The position numbers and the translations under genes are program-made. DNA of 64,000 nt from Punctularia strigosozonata HHB-11173 SS5 (taxonomy: Eukaryota; Basidiomycota; Agaricomycetes; Corticiales; Punctulariaceae), in NCBI RefSeq assembly GCF_000264995.1, contig NW_006767445.1, forward strand, positions 628,084 through 692,083, given 5' to 3'. The notes below the pieces were generated by a model. That model was not told the DNA's origin, did no database searches, and saw only the letters and a list, made by a program, of their open reading frames with translations. This document shows positions 38,643 to 48,834 of this stretch, piece by piece (within the stretch, counting starts at the first letter, position 1; each line of letters opens with the position of its first letter).

Positions 38643-38955
38643 TCTATTGCTCCACAGCGACAACGCGAGCGCGAACGGCATGAACACCTGCAACAGCCCA
38701 GAACACTGCATCAAGACCAACATCCCCATTTGATTCCTTTACTCACACCCACATCGGTGATGCCAAGGCCACATGCCACCGTAAACGAACAGCGCGTACT
38801 TGCTTAGCACGCAAGGCGGGAACGCAAGCACCAGGACCGAGCGCAGCAGCAGGCTGAGAATGCCAACTTGCATAACAATTGCAATTATGGCCCTGCTGTT
38901 GCTTTTTGTGTGTAACAATAGCCGTCGCTTATAACCATACACATTGCTGACTTGG
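38643..38955 (+). repeat. Direct repeat copy 2 (about 310 bp), Helitron leader region
   Basis: Second copy of 38208-38520, separated by about 120 bp, with many substitutions and small length differences, so not a fresh duplication. It reads RQRERERHEHLQQPRTLHQD in one frame. It ends about 60 bp before the Helitron Rep frame begins. Confidence 0.75.
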
Positions 38956-39014
38956 ATATAGATTCAAACGCAGTTCACCCTTCGCCACTGGCATGACAGA
39001 GGTATCAAGAACTG

Positions 39015-41401
39015 GTGGAGTGCCACGACCTTGAGAGGATTAATATAGTTTTCCCACATTGCGGTGCCTTGCACTGGGCCGACGAACGTCTTTCAACCTC
39101 TTCACTCCGATCACCCACATTCAGCATGTGTTGCGACCACGGCAAGGTGCGGGTCCCTCTTGCCCGTGACCCACCTGCTGCCCTCCGCAAGCTCTTTGAA
39201 GATACAAGCAAGAGGGGCAAGGAATTCCATGCCAATATCCGACAATACAATGCCGCGCTTGCATTCACGTCACTCGGGGTCAAGATTGACGATACAGTCA
39301 ACAGCGGCCAAGGGCCGTACGCCTTCTGGATCCACGGGGAACTATATCACCGAATGGGGTCACTACTCCCCGTTCAAGGTCATGTACCATTGTATGCCCA
39401 GTTGTATATACACAATCCATCTGCTGCGCTCACTATGCGCATGCAACAGAACCTGAATCTATCGAGGGATACCATGTCATTGCTGCAGGTTGTGTTGGCT
39501 GAGCATCACCCTTACTCCCAGGTCTACAAGCAAGCATATGAGATCCTGGCTGAGCAGGGTGACACCGAGGATGTGTCAATCCATCTCTGTGTCAACAAGT
39601 CTCGCGATCGACGGCAATATAACCTCCTGACTGTGGACAAAGTTGCAGTGGTCTTACCCGGGGATCGCTCTCATCTGACAGACAGCCATGACATCATCAT
39701 CTGCAAGGGATCCGGCCCTCTTCAGCGCATCAGCGATGGTCATCCGGCATATGCGTGCCTCCATTATGTCCTGCTGTTTCCTTATGGGACTTCGGGATGG
39801 CATTGGGAATTGCGCCTCCATGAGGCGGACCTCCGACCAGGGAGCAAACCTTGCCGGCTGTCGCAGATCTGGTACTATGCTTTCCAATTCCATCCTCACG
39901 TCAATGAATACTCCCTTATCCTCCATGCTGGCAGACTGCTACAGCAATTCATTGTTGACATGTGGGCCTCAGCTGATCAAAACCAGCTGAACTACCTGTT
40001 GACGCATCAGTCTCAGCTCCACGCTCACCTCTACAGTGGCCTCGCTGATGCCATTGCCAACGGCTTTGACACGAACCTCCACAAGTTGGGTCGCTTGGTC
40101 ACCCTCCCGTCATCTTACACCAATGGGCCATGGTACATGCAACAGATCTGCCAGGATGCATTGGCAATCAGACGCTATCTCAAGAAGGTCGATCTGTTCA
40201 TCACAATGACAGTGAATCCTCAATGGGAGGAGATCACACACAAGCTCCTTCCTGGTCAATCTCCAGCAGACCGTCCTGACTTAATCACATGGGTTTTCCA
40301 GTTGAAGAAGAAGGTGTTGCTGAAACGTATATTCCACGATGGGATCCTCTGCGAAACCATTGGTCAGGTATGGATGATTGAGTTTCAAAAGTGTGGATTG
40401 CCGCATATGCATCTCTTGGTCTTCCTTGCACCGCATTCCTGGCTTTTGACTCCCGAACACGTTGATTCCCTCATCCAAGCTACATGGCCTGATCCAGTGA
40501 CCGAGCCTCAACTCTTTGCCACCGTCAAGAAGTGCATAGTACATGGACCTTGCAGCGCACTAAACCCCCACTCCCCATGCATGGAAGATGGCAGGTGTAC
40601 AAAAGGCTATCCAAAAGTGTTTCGGGAGCATACCTCCATCGACCAAGAAGGCTATCCTCAATACCGGAGACCTGATGATGGGCAAGCGTACAACATACAT
40701 GGGCATATGATCGACAACCGCTGGATCGTACCATATTGTCCTCGACTCTCAGCAGAGTTTGATTGCCATATCAATGTTGAGAGTACTGTCAGCTGTGCGA
40801 CCCTCAAGTATGTTAACAAGTACATCCACAAGGGTTTCAACACAGCAACCTTAGAAGTGCATCGATGGGATGAGGTCAGATGCTACCTAGACAGCTGCTA
40901 CGTGTCTGCTATGGAAGGGGTTTGGCATATCATGCAGTTCGATTTGCATGAGAAGTGGCCAAGCATGTACCGCCTGCAGGTTCATCTTCCAGGCCAGCAC
41001 AATGTGACGTTCAACCCAGATGAAGATCTGGCTGTCGTGCTCAAGCGGGCCTGGAATGAGCACACCATGCTGACAGCATTCTTTAAAGCCAATGCAGACC
41101 AAGGCGAGCTGGGTGATCTTGCTCACCGGTATACATACCAGGAGTTCTCTCAACACTTCGTCTGGAACTCAGATGCACAACGCTGGCAAATCCACCAGTG
41201 TCAGTTCTCACTTGGTCGGATGTACTTTGTGCCTCCAACTGGAGGTGAGCGGTTCTACCTTAGAACTCTGCTGACAGTTGCTCGAGATGAGTTTCACTCA
41301 GGTGCAAATGATATGAATTGCGAGAGTTCAAAAATATTCGTAAGGGCCTACGTCTTTCAAAGATCTCTGTACTGTCAATGGCATACTCTATCCCACCTTC
41401 C
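39015..41401 (+). mobile_element. Helitron: Rep (HUH, two-tyrosine) nicking domain; helicase part missing
   Basis: An 800-codon frame encodes the Helitron-like N domain. A Cys-rich start (FPHCGALHW...MCCDHGKVRVPL) is followed by LFPYGTSGWH. The Rep core has the HUH metal motif GLPHMHLL (HxH at about 40400-40414) and the two-tyrosine motif KYVNKYIHKG at about 40806-40835. Helitrons move by rolling-circle replication with a Rep-helicase fusion. Here the frame stays open through the Rep domain, but the element is cut at 41401/41402 by an LTR, and the last 30 codons of the open frame are LTR sequence. No SF1 helicase domain follows anywhere in the window. The charged N-terminal region lies in the duplicated leader (38208-38955) in other frames. 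The element is therefore a 3'-truncated copy, not autonomous. Confidence 0.85.
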
Positions 41402-42138
41402 TGTCATGTGTCGATCCAGACCGATCTACGCCGATCCGCTCCGCCGATCATCACCGATCCGCACCAATCCTCTCCGACCCATTCTCTGACTTCTTCGCCG
41501 ACACCGGTCCTGCCTTTCCCGTTTTGGCCAAGGGCGGGATAAGTCTATCACATGCACTGGGCCACCGGCAGCTCAATGTCCCGGTGGTTCCAGATATTTG
41601 AATGGATTCAACTCCAACTTTCCTGATTCCTGTTCCCTTTGTTTGACATCATAGTTTCCCTTTGTAGACTTTAGTTTCCCGTCGCTTGCGACGGATCCCT
41701 TGGTCCGTCCTTTCCACCTCTTCCTTAGATATGTTCCCTTTGTGTTCCATGTGTTATCTCTCATCTCTGTATGTTTCCTTTGTGCGCCAAACGGCACCTC
41801 CGATCTCCGCATCTCCGACTTCGCCATTGTTCTATTTTATGTATATAAACCATCGAACTGTACCATAGATAGTCAGTTCAAATATCGACTAAGCTTCATC
41901 CTCTCTCTCCTGTGGACTCAGAGCACGTAGTAGCCTAGCGCACAAGCTTAGGCTTGGTCTGCATCCAATCTCAACTTCACTAATGCTTCCGACTTATTGA
42001 CTCAATGCCGACGTGTCTCTGACTCCTCTCTGACTCTACCTTTGAGTTCCCCTTTCTCTTTTGTTCTATTCTTCATATATACGTTTTGGACTTTGGTCCT
42101 CCGACCTTGTTCCCCTTTGTTTGTATCCGATCTTGACA
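41402..42138 (+). repeat. LTR of the Ty3-type family (forward copy), no target duplication
   Basis: 737 bp, bounded by TGTCA and TGACA, and highly similar to the LTRs at 45420-46168 (inverted), 52902-53652 and 60256-60669. It contains a TATATAAA promoter-like box near 41839. Flanking five bases are CTTCC on the left and AGAAC on the right, so there is no matching target duplication. It interrupts the Helitron on its left and abuts DIRS-like sequence on its right. Confidence 0.9.
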
Positions 42139-45100
42139 AGAACGAAGGAGCGAATGGTGCTGGCTGCCTCTGGGCTATTACTTTTGACTGTTGCTAGCTG
42201 ACATCAAGCAAGATTGTGTATTATTGCATAAATTGTAATGTAATGGTGAAGGGTTTGGTCGGTTCTGGGGGAACGAGAGGGAGGGGGGGGAGAAGGGCCC
42301 TCCTCACTCACTCTGCCCCATGCTAGTGGGCTTACAAAAGGATCAAACTGATGAGATTGATTCTGGCCTGAATACTAAAGAGGAGATACAATATGGGATC
42401 TCAAAGGTGGAGGTTCTGCGTGGGATATCTCCGAGAGGAATACCCCGTGAGGGAGGATCAGCCCTGTTCTGTGCCGACGTAACATAACACAGAGTGATCC
42501 AAATCGAATGAGCCCGCATTAGCGTCACAATATGCTGAAGCACCCCGTTGTGTTCTAGGTTCCGGGACTTACAGGCCTCCAACGTGCCGATGACGCTCTG
42601 ACCAGACAATCAGGTGAAGGCCGCCTAGGTCCTTCAGCAGGGCCAAGCGGAGGCTGAAGTCAATTGCTACCATCTCCGCCCAGCCAATCCTCCTCGCTTC
42701 CGACTGCCAGCCCGGTGCAAGTCGCCAGGCATCCCACTCTCTGTTCAGGACAATGCCTATGCCCCACGATGTGGATGCGTCGACCCAGAATTTGCTGTCA
42801 GTGAGCTCCCGCACAGACTGGTCTTCAGGGTAGATCTCCAATAGGCAACGTCATCGAGGACTCAGCCATTTGGTGTGTGCCACACAAACACCGATGCCGT
42901 TGGTGGAAACCCGGATGCAAATTTTGAAAGCGCTTCTAGTTGTGATCGTCCGTCTGGGACCGCCAGGCTGCAGTGGACAAGGGTCCCCATGACCTGTTTG
43001 GCTTCGTGACACATGAACGTACCTCCTGGTACCCATGGTACGAGCTTGATCAAATAACGGGCCCTCTTGTCTTCGGGGATCGAGACCCATTTGAGCTCTA
43101 AATCCCAGACAAACCCCAGGTAGCGGAAAATTGGCATGAAGTCTCTTGTCTTCAATGGTTTCCAGGGCCAGCCTAGGTGTTTTGCCAGTTCATAAATCTC
43201 CGCTAGGCCGTATGCGTATTCGGGGGCTTGGTCCTCGCCTGAACGCATGGGGTAGCGAGCGAAGGCAAAATCATCTACCCATTTTTTGAGGGTGTCAACG
43301 CTGGACTTAAGGTATATCGCTGCCATGCAATCGGCTACCCTACCCCACACCCCCAGGAAGCTCACTGGTCCGAAAGGTGTGCAGGTGTCTATCCAGTATT
43401 GGTCCCTCCACTGCACCACAAAGTGCGGTTGCTGCTTGGGGCATATGGGAATGCACCTGAAAGCGGAGTCAACATCCAACGTGGCTACTTGCATATTTGG
43501 CAGGGTATCCATGACAAGGACGACCATCTCCGAGAAGGTACCCCATTCGCATGGGAAGGCGCCAGAGTCAATGGCCGTGTTGACTGATGCGATCGCCAGA
43601 TTGTTGCACGGAAACAAGAAATCTTATATCATTCGTAGTTCTGTGGTTCTGGCCTTTGGTACGGTGCCCAACGGTGAGGTTTGGAATGGTCCTATGAGAG
43701 TTTCTAACCTCTCGCGGTTGAAGGGGCCGGAGTAACGATGGGCCACACGTTCTTTCTGAATGTACAGGTCAATAGCGTCCACATTCAACATTGCAGATTT
43801 GTGATTAGGTGGAGAATAAGTAGTTTGTACGTGGGCGGGGACACCCATATCGAACCCGATGTGCATACCTAGTGGCATGTCCAAGAAACTATCTAACAAA
43901 CCAACCAAAGCGAGGAGTACCTCCCATTCATCTGGCCTGAATGGGGTTGTCATGGCCAGCTCCAGTAATGACACAGAGGCTGGCGGAGTGAGCATCTCCG
44001 CACAGGGTGCAGCAGTGCTCTCTGTGCACGCAAGTGCCTGAAGTGGTGCAGCCCCTCTGCATGTTGAAGTGGAAGCAATATCGTTTTCCAGTCTTATCTG
44101 CATAGCCTCTGTCCTGGGTCCTTGCGATGAACATCGGATTCCCGTTAGCGAGTCTTTGCAAAGCATTCTTTCATGTGGTGGGAGTAGCACCCGCAAAGGA
44201 AGCAGCTCCAAAAGGAGCTTGCGTTCTGGTCTGAGGTGCGGTGTTTCGTCAGAAAGAAACTGTGTGCTCTCTGGGCTGACATTGCTGAACCTCCGGCCTC
44301 CCGCCTGCGGTTGGACAGCGCAAGCTGGGCCTGCTGGGGTTGCAGCTGCAGGATCCTCCACCTGAGATGGGCGATGTAAAGGTTGTCCCAGATTGCCCTA
44401 TGATGTTCGTGCAGGTTGATGGGAGTGTTGAGTTGGTGTCTGCGTATTTTGATGTTGTAGGCTAGCCAGACCGGCCACGTGTTTTTGCTGCTAACGCCGC
44501 GATGCAGGCAGATGTTCTTGTGGTGAATGAACCAATTCTGATACTCATGAGGGAGGTATTCTTCAAATAGTTGAAGATAGCATTTCCAGGCTTGGAGCCA
44601 TTCGGCGAACGAGAGTTGTAGCTCTCCTTCTGGCAAGAGCGGCTGTTGGGCAGGGACTAGCCCCCTGGACTCAATCTGCCAGAGGTTGGATAGGTTTGCC
44701 GATGTGTCAATGCCTTGCGCCATGCACGCCGCATCGATGAGGTGGTGCAGAGGCACATGCCTCTTATGGCCTCTCTTGAAGATGTCGACAATCTATTGCG
44801 GGATCAAGTAGTAGTTTACATCTGCCAAAATGCCGGCAACACACGCTGGCTGGCCTTGTGATGCTACGGGCGTAGGGGGAATGTGGTTTGGTGACGACTT
44901 GTCCTTGTGCCGAGCCTGGCGACGGGGTAAGGCCCAAGCCATGTCGAAGGATTGACACGAGCACCCGGCGGACAAGTATGCTGGGCGCGGCTGGTTGCCT
45001 CGTTCTTCCTGCCCCCCCCAGTGAAGGGCTCGGTGACTCCGACGAGTATCCTCTCTCCGTGGTCTGACGTTCTGGAGGTTTTGTGAGTCCCGTTGCTGCT

Positions 45101-45419
45101 AGCAAGGTGCGGGCTCTGGGGAGCCAAGTAAGGAAGGAAGAAGTTTGGGCTAGGCTGTAGCAAGGACGCGAAGCAATGTACATCTGGAAAGAAGGCCAGG
45201 GAAGCAAGAAAGCAGGGCACTATTGGATGGGGAGGGACTCAGTAAGGTGTATGCTTACCGGATGATGCTGGGGGAGAGAGAAGTTGAGTTTCCTCCCCTG
45301 CCCAGTCAGAATGAGGCGCTTCACCAACAAAGAGAAGACGGAATTCCACCAGGGTCGGGTCCAGGAGGAAGAAGATGAAGACTCAGTGGCAGGGCTTAGC
45401 GGCACCGCAAGGACCAAGC
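42139..45419 (-). mobile_element. DIRS-like (tyrosine-recombinase class) retroelement fossil
   Basis: Minus-strand fragments, in element order: a gag-like part with a CCHC knuckle (about 44145-44756), a region near 43624-44361, reverse transcriptase (about 42862-43617, with FPCEWGTF and KWVDDFAFARYP, where the catalytic pair is VDD), and RNase H-like sequence (about 42343-42841). The wording SGPFNRERLETLIGPFQTSP before the RT is typical of fungal DIRS-like elements. The tyrosine recombinase is not seen. It looks old, with at least four breaks, and is incomplete. It is bounded by two LTRs of another family. Confidence 0.65.
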
Positions 45420-46168
45420 TGTCAAGATCGGATACAGACAAGGGATAACGGAGTCGGAGGACCGAAGTCCGAAACGTATATACGTAGAATAGAATGAAAT
45501 AGAAGAGAGGAACTCAAGAATGAAGTCGGAGCGGAGTCGGAGACGCGTCGGCGTGAAGTCGATAAGTCGGAAACGTTGGTGGAGTCGAGATCGGATGCGG
45601 ACCAAGCCTAAGCTCGTGCGCTAGGCTGCTACGCGCTCTGAGTCCGCAGGAGGAATAGAGTGAAGCTTAGTCGATATTCGAACTGACTATCTATGGTACA
45701 GTTCGACGGTTTATATGTACAAAAGAGAACAATGGTAAAGTCGGAGATGTCGGAGATCGGAGGCGCCGTTCGGCGCACAAAGGGAACATACGGAGACGAG
45801 AGATATCGTATGGAACACAAAGGGAACATATCTACGGAAGAGGCGGAAAGATCGGACCGAAAGATCCGTCGCAAGCGACGGGAAACTAAAGTCTACAAAG
45901 GGAAGCTATGATGTCAGACAAAGGGAACAGGAAACAGGAAAATCGGAGTTGAATCCGTTCAAGATCTGGAACCACCGGGGCGTTGAGCCGCCGGTGGCCC
46001 GGTGCATGTGATAGGCGTATCCCGCCCTCGACCGAAACGGGAAAGTCGGGATCGGCGTCGGTGAAGAAGTCGGCGAAGGGTCGGAGATCGGATCGGAGGA
46101 GATCGGTGTAGATCAGTGACAATCGGCGGAGCGGATCGGCGTAGGTCGGTCTGGATCGACACGTGACA
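45420..46168 (-). repeat. Solo LTR of the Ty3-type family (inverted), with 5-bp target duplication
   Basis: 749 bp between TGTCA and TGACA, reverse complement of the LTR at 52902-53652. Both flanks carry CAAGC (45415-45419 and 46169-46173), a perfect 5-bp target site duplication. A solo LTR arises when the two LTRs of a full copy recombine. The insertion is therefore a separate event from the other copies. A TATATAAA-type box is present on the minus strand near 45710. Confidence 0.93.
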
Positions 46169-46173
46169 CAAGC

Positions 46174-46737
46174 CCACCATCCATCTCAACACTCTCGCAT
46201 TCGTGGACACCCAGCGTTCATGAAGGAAGACAAGGGCATTGGATGCGCTCAGTGGGCCAGGAGAGGGAGAAGGGTGGAGAACAAGGGATAGTCGATGAGT
46301 TCTTCTTTTTGGTCCAATAGGGCTTGCTTCATTTTCACCTTGAGTTTGTGGACATTGCCTCTGGGGTCGACACCTAAGACTTCCACGAGTTCTACCAAGG
46401 CCGTCCGATTGAGCTGATAATGAGGTTTATCAAAGGGGCTGTCACGCAGGGCCCAAGGAGGCATGACTCAAGTAGCAAGAGACTTGGAATGTTGACGCAG
46501 CCTTACAATGCGCCCTAGCTGGCGGTGAGCCAGAGAGAAGAGGCATGTCTTGCGTTGGAGTCTCAATGTGCCTCCCTCGTCCCAAGATGGTGCACCGAGC
46601 TTCGCTTGGTGCTCACTAATAGATTAGACTAAATATGTGTACTCAGCACAGTCAAATGTGATTTCAGTGGACTCGGAGTACTCATTGCACCTCTCACATC
46701 TCAAAACTCAGTTTCACATTGCACATGCTAATGACAC
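46174..46737. other. Repeat-island sequence, no gene recognised
   Basis: Continues the sequence interrupted by the solo LTR. A 71-codon minus frame (46249-46464) encodes a small basic segment (LVEVLGVDPRGNVHKLKVKM) of unknown identity, possibly more of the DIRS-like gag region. Otherwise nothing seen. Confidence 0.35.
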
Positions 46738-47296
46738 TAGTATATACAAAATACGAAGGAGATACACATACCTGTCACACAAGGCAGGGAAGCAACTGAG
46801 AGAACAAGTCTGAGTTGCTCCCTGGTGCAACAGGCGACTATATAGCAGCTGAATAATCCATCAGCGAAACGAGGGATGGTCCAATGAGAGAAGAGGAGGG
46901 TCCTCAGGTGCCCAGCACATGACCAGTGGAACAGCCTAGGAAGGCCGCGTGATGCGCAGAGGCCCTAGGAGTGCCGAGCGATGGAGTGAACAGGGGAAGT
47001 GCGAAAAGGAGAACACAGGAAGCCTAGGAAGGTGTGGGAGAGTGTAACCAAATAGGAAAGCAGAAGCATTAGGAGGAATGAACAAATGGGGAGAGAAGTG
47101 GAACCAAAAGGGGAACAATGGGGGCATGAGGCGAGCGTGGGAGGCATGCCCTGACACATCCCTTGTTTTGCTAATGGATTAGTCAGCTGCTATATAGTCA
47201 CCTGTCACACCAGGGAGCAACTCAGACTTGTCCTCTCAGTTGCTTCCCTACCTTGTGCGACAGGTATGTGTATTCTCATTGTATCTTCATATACTG
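46738..47296. mobile_element. Foldback / MITE-like element with long terminal inverted repeats
   Basis: The left arm (about 46738-46885) and right arm (about 47153-47296) are reverse complements over roughly 145 bp with scattered mismatches. Shared blocks include GGGAAGCAACTGAG, GTCTGAGTTGCTCCCTGGTG and GCTATATAG with its complement. About 270 bp of unique spacer lies between. No transposase is encoded, so it is non-autonomous. A related, rearranged copy is at 36700-37115. I could not fix the exact ends or a target duplication by eye. Confidence 0.75.
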
Positions 47297-47854
47297 TATT
47301 TGATGGATCTACACGGTGTATCAACATCATCTGTTAAACATTGAACAAAAGTATGATATCTTGCTAGACTGTTCTCAGACTTATCTTGTATATTCACAGT
47401 GCTTTTATGCTACTAGTCCAAGTTGATGTTTGGGGCATGTGGACACTGTTGCCATCTGAATTGCAGATTTACAATGTCGGTTTCTGGAGTGCTATTCCAG
47501 ACAATATTGATATTAGATGCTTCAGTGCATTAAGGCCAACTCTGCTATCTCCAGAAACGACAGAAACCATAATCACTATGCTGTATAGATCCCTGGGCCA
47601 TAAATCTCTGTTCTATCATCTGACTGCTGACAAGATTGTGATGGCAGGGGATAAGTCTTGTTGGTGTAAAGTGTAGACGATGGCAGAGCAAGCCAAGGTA
47701 AAGAAAAGAAAAACTTTTGACTCTCTTGATGAGTTCCAATCTCATGTATAGCTGATTTTTATTGTGGCTATCATTTTGTGTTAATGCACCATCCTTACAT
47801 TAGGTGCTGACCCTTACGGAGTGTCCTGAGAATTATACAAGCTGCCTCTCAGGA

Positions 47855-47896
47855 AAAATCTACATTGCTATGGCAGGCTATATATACTATAGAGTA
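47855..47896 (+). repeat. 42-bp direct repeat, copy 1
   Basis: Starts AAAATCTACATTGCTATGGC and ends TATAGAGTA. It is nearly identical to 48119-48160. Both copies would read KIYIAMAG in one frame, so the repeat may stem from a duplicated coding exon. Confidence 0.85.
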
Positions 47897-48118
47897 ACAC
47901 TCTGTAGCTTCCATGGCTATGGAGTTTTACCACATGCTAAAACCAGTGCAAACAGGTAAGTAATCCATGTGACATCATTGGACAGCAGTAACATATGCAC
48001 ATGTGCAACACCATTCGTCTCCTGGACCCTGGTGGTGATCTGATATGTTTGTGGACTGGACACCTATGGAAAGAGCCTCAACATCTTGAAAAGGTGTTTC
48101 AATGACTTGAGCTCAGAC

Positions 48119-48160
48119 AAAATCTACATTGCTATGGCAGGCTTTATATACTATAGAGTA
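48119..48160 (+). repeat. 42-bp direct repeat, copy 2
   Basis: Copy of 47855-47896, 264 bp downstream, same orientation. Sequence after the copies diverges. Confidence 0.85.
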
Positions 48161-48834
48161 CGGCGATGGCCTCCAATCCTAGACAACCAGACTCCCAGCC
48201 ACCCCACGTCCACCTGTACAGCCAGCACAGAAGATCGTTCCAGAGATGAAGATAGGCCAACACATGACCAGCCAACTCCAACAGTTCATTGGAGGTGCAC
48301 TCGCCGAGCAATCTACTCAAAGATGAACCAAACTGGCTACAGTTTCCCTGCAGGGTCATGTCAAAAAGTCGCATTGTGACACAGCCTCGGAGCTCTGGAC
48401 CAGTGAATGCATAACTCAGTTTGAATTTCCAACACAATTTGACAGATGTGCAGCTATTTTGTGCAATTTCTCTGTGGAATAAAATATCTATCATGAGCTG
48501 CGCTAGTAAAGGATTCCTTGTAGACTTGTGGTAGGTCTGCGTTCATCTACCAGAAATATACAGTTCTTTCAGCCACTGGTGCTTAAGCGGGGTATACACG
48601 CCCACATCACCCCACAACGCATATGAACTACAGGGTGTGGATAGACGTACTGTCAGGTACCTTGAGTACCTAGATTGGACAGCTTGAAGTCAATCATATA
48701 TTTTTTGGACACTGGTTCCACATGCCCAAGCACGAAGTTAAGAGGTGTACTGAGTGAACTCACCTATCTTTCCTTAAACATTATCTCCCTGTTCCTACCC
48801 ATTTTGCTCTCTACCTCACACACAACTATCTACT

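Larger units (their letters stand above)
47297..48834. other. Repeat-island sequence with short internal duplication
   Basis: About 1.5 kb. Open frames up to 97 codons (47386-47676 and 48086-48379, +) have no family likeness. A 42-bp segment at 47855-47896 recurs at 48119-48160 with one or two differences. The upstream region of the alpha-kinase-like gene must lie at its right end. Confidence 0.4.

Noticed and set aside
41402-46168. The two inverted LTRs as ends of one element
   Set aside because: They are in opposite orientation, and the right one has its own target duplication.
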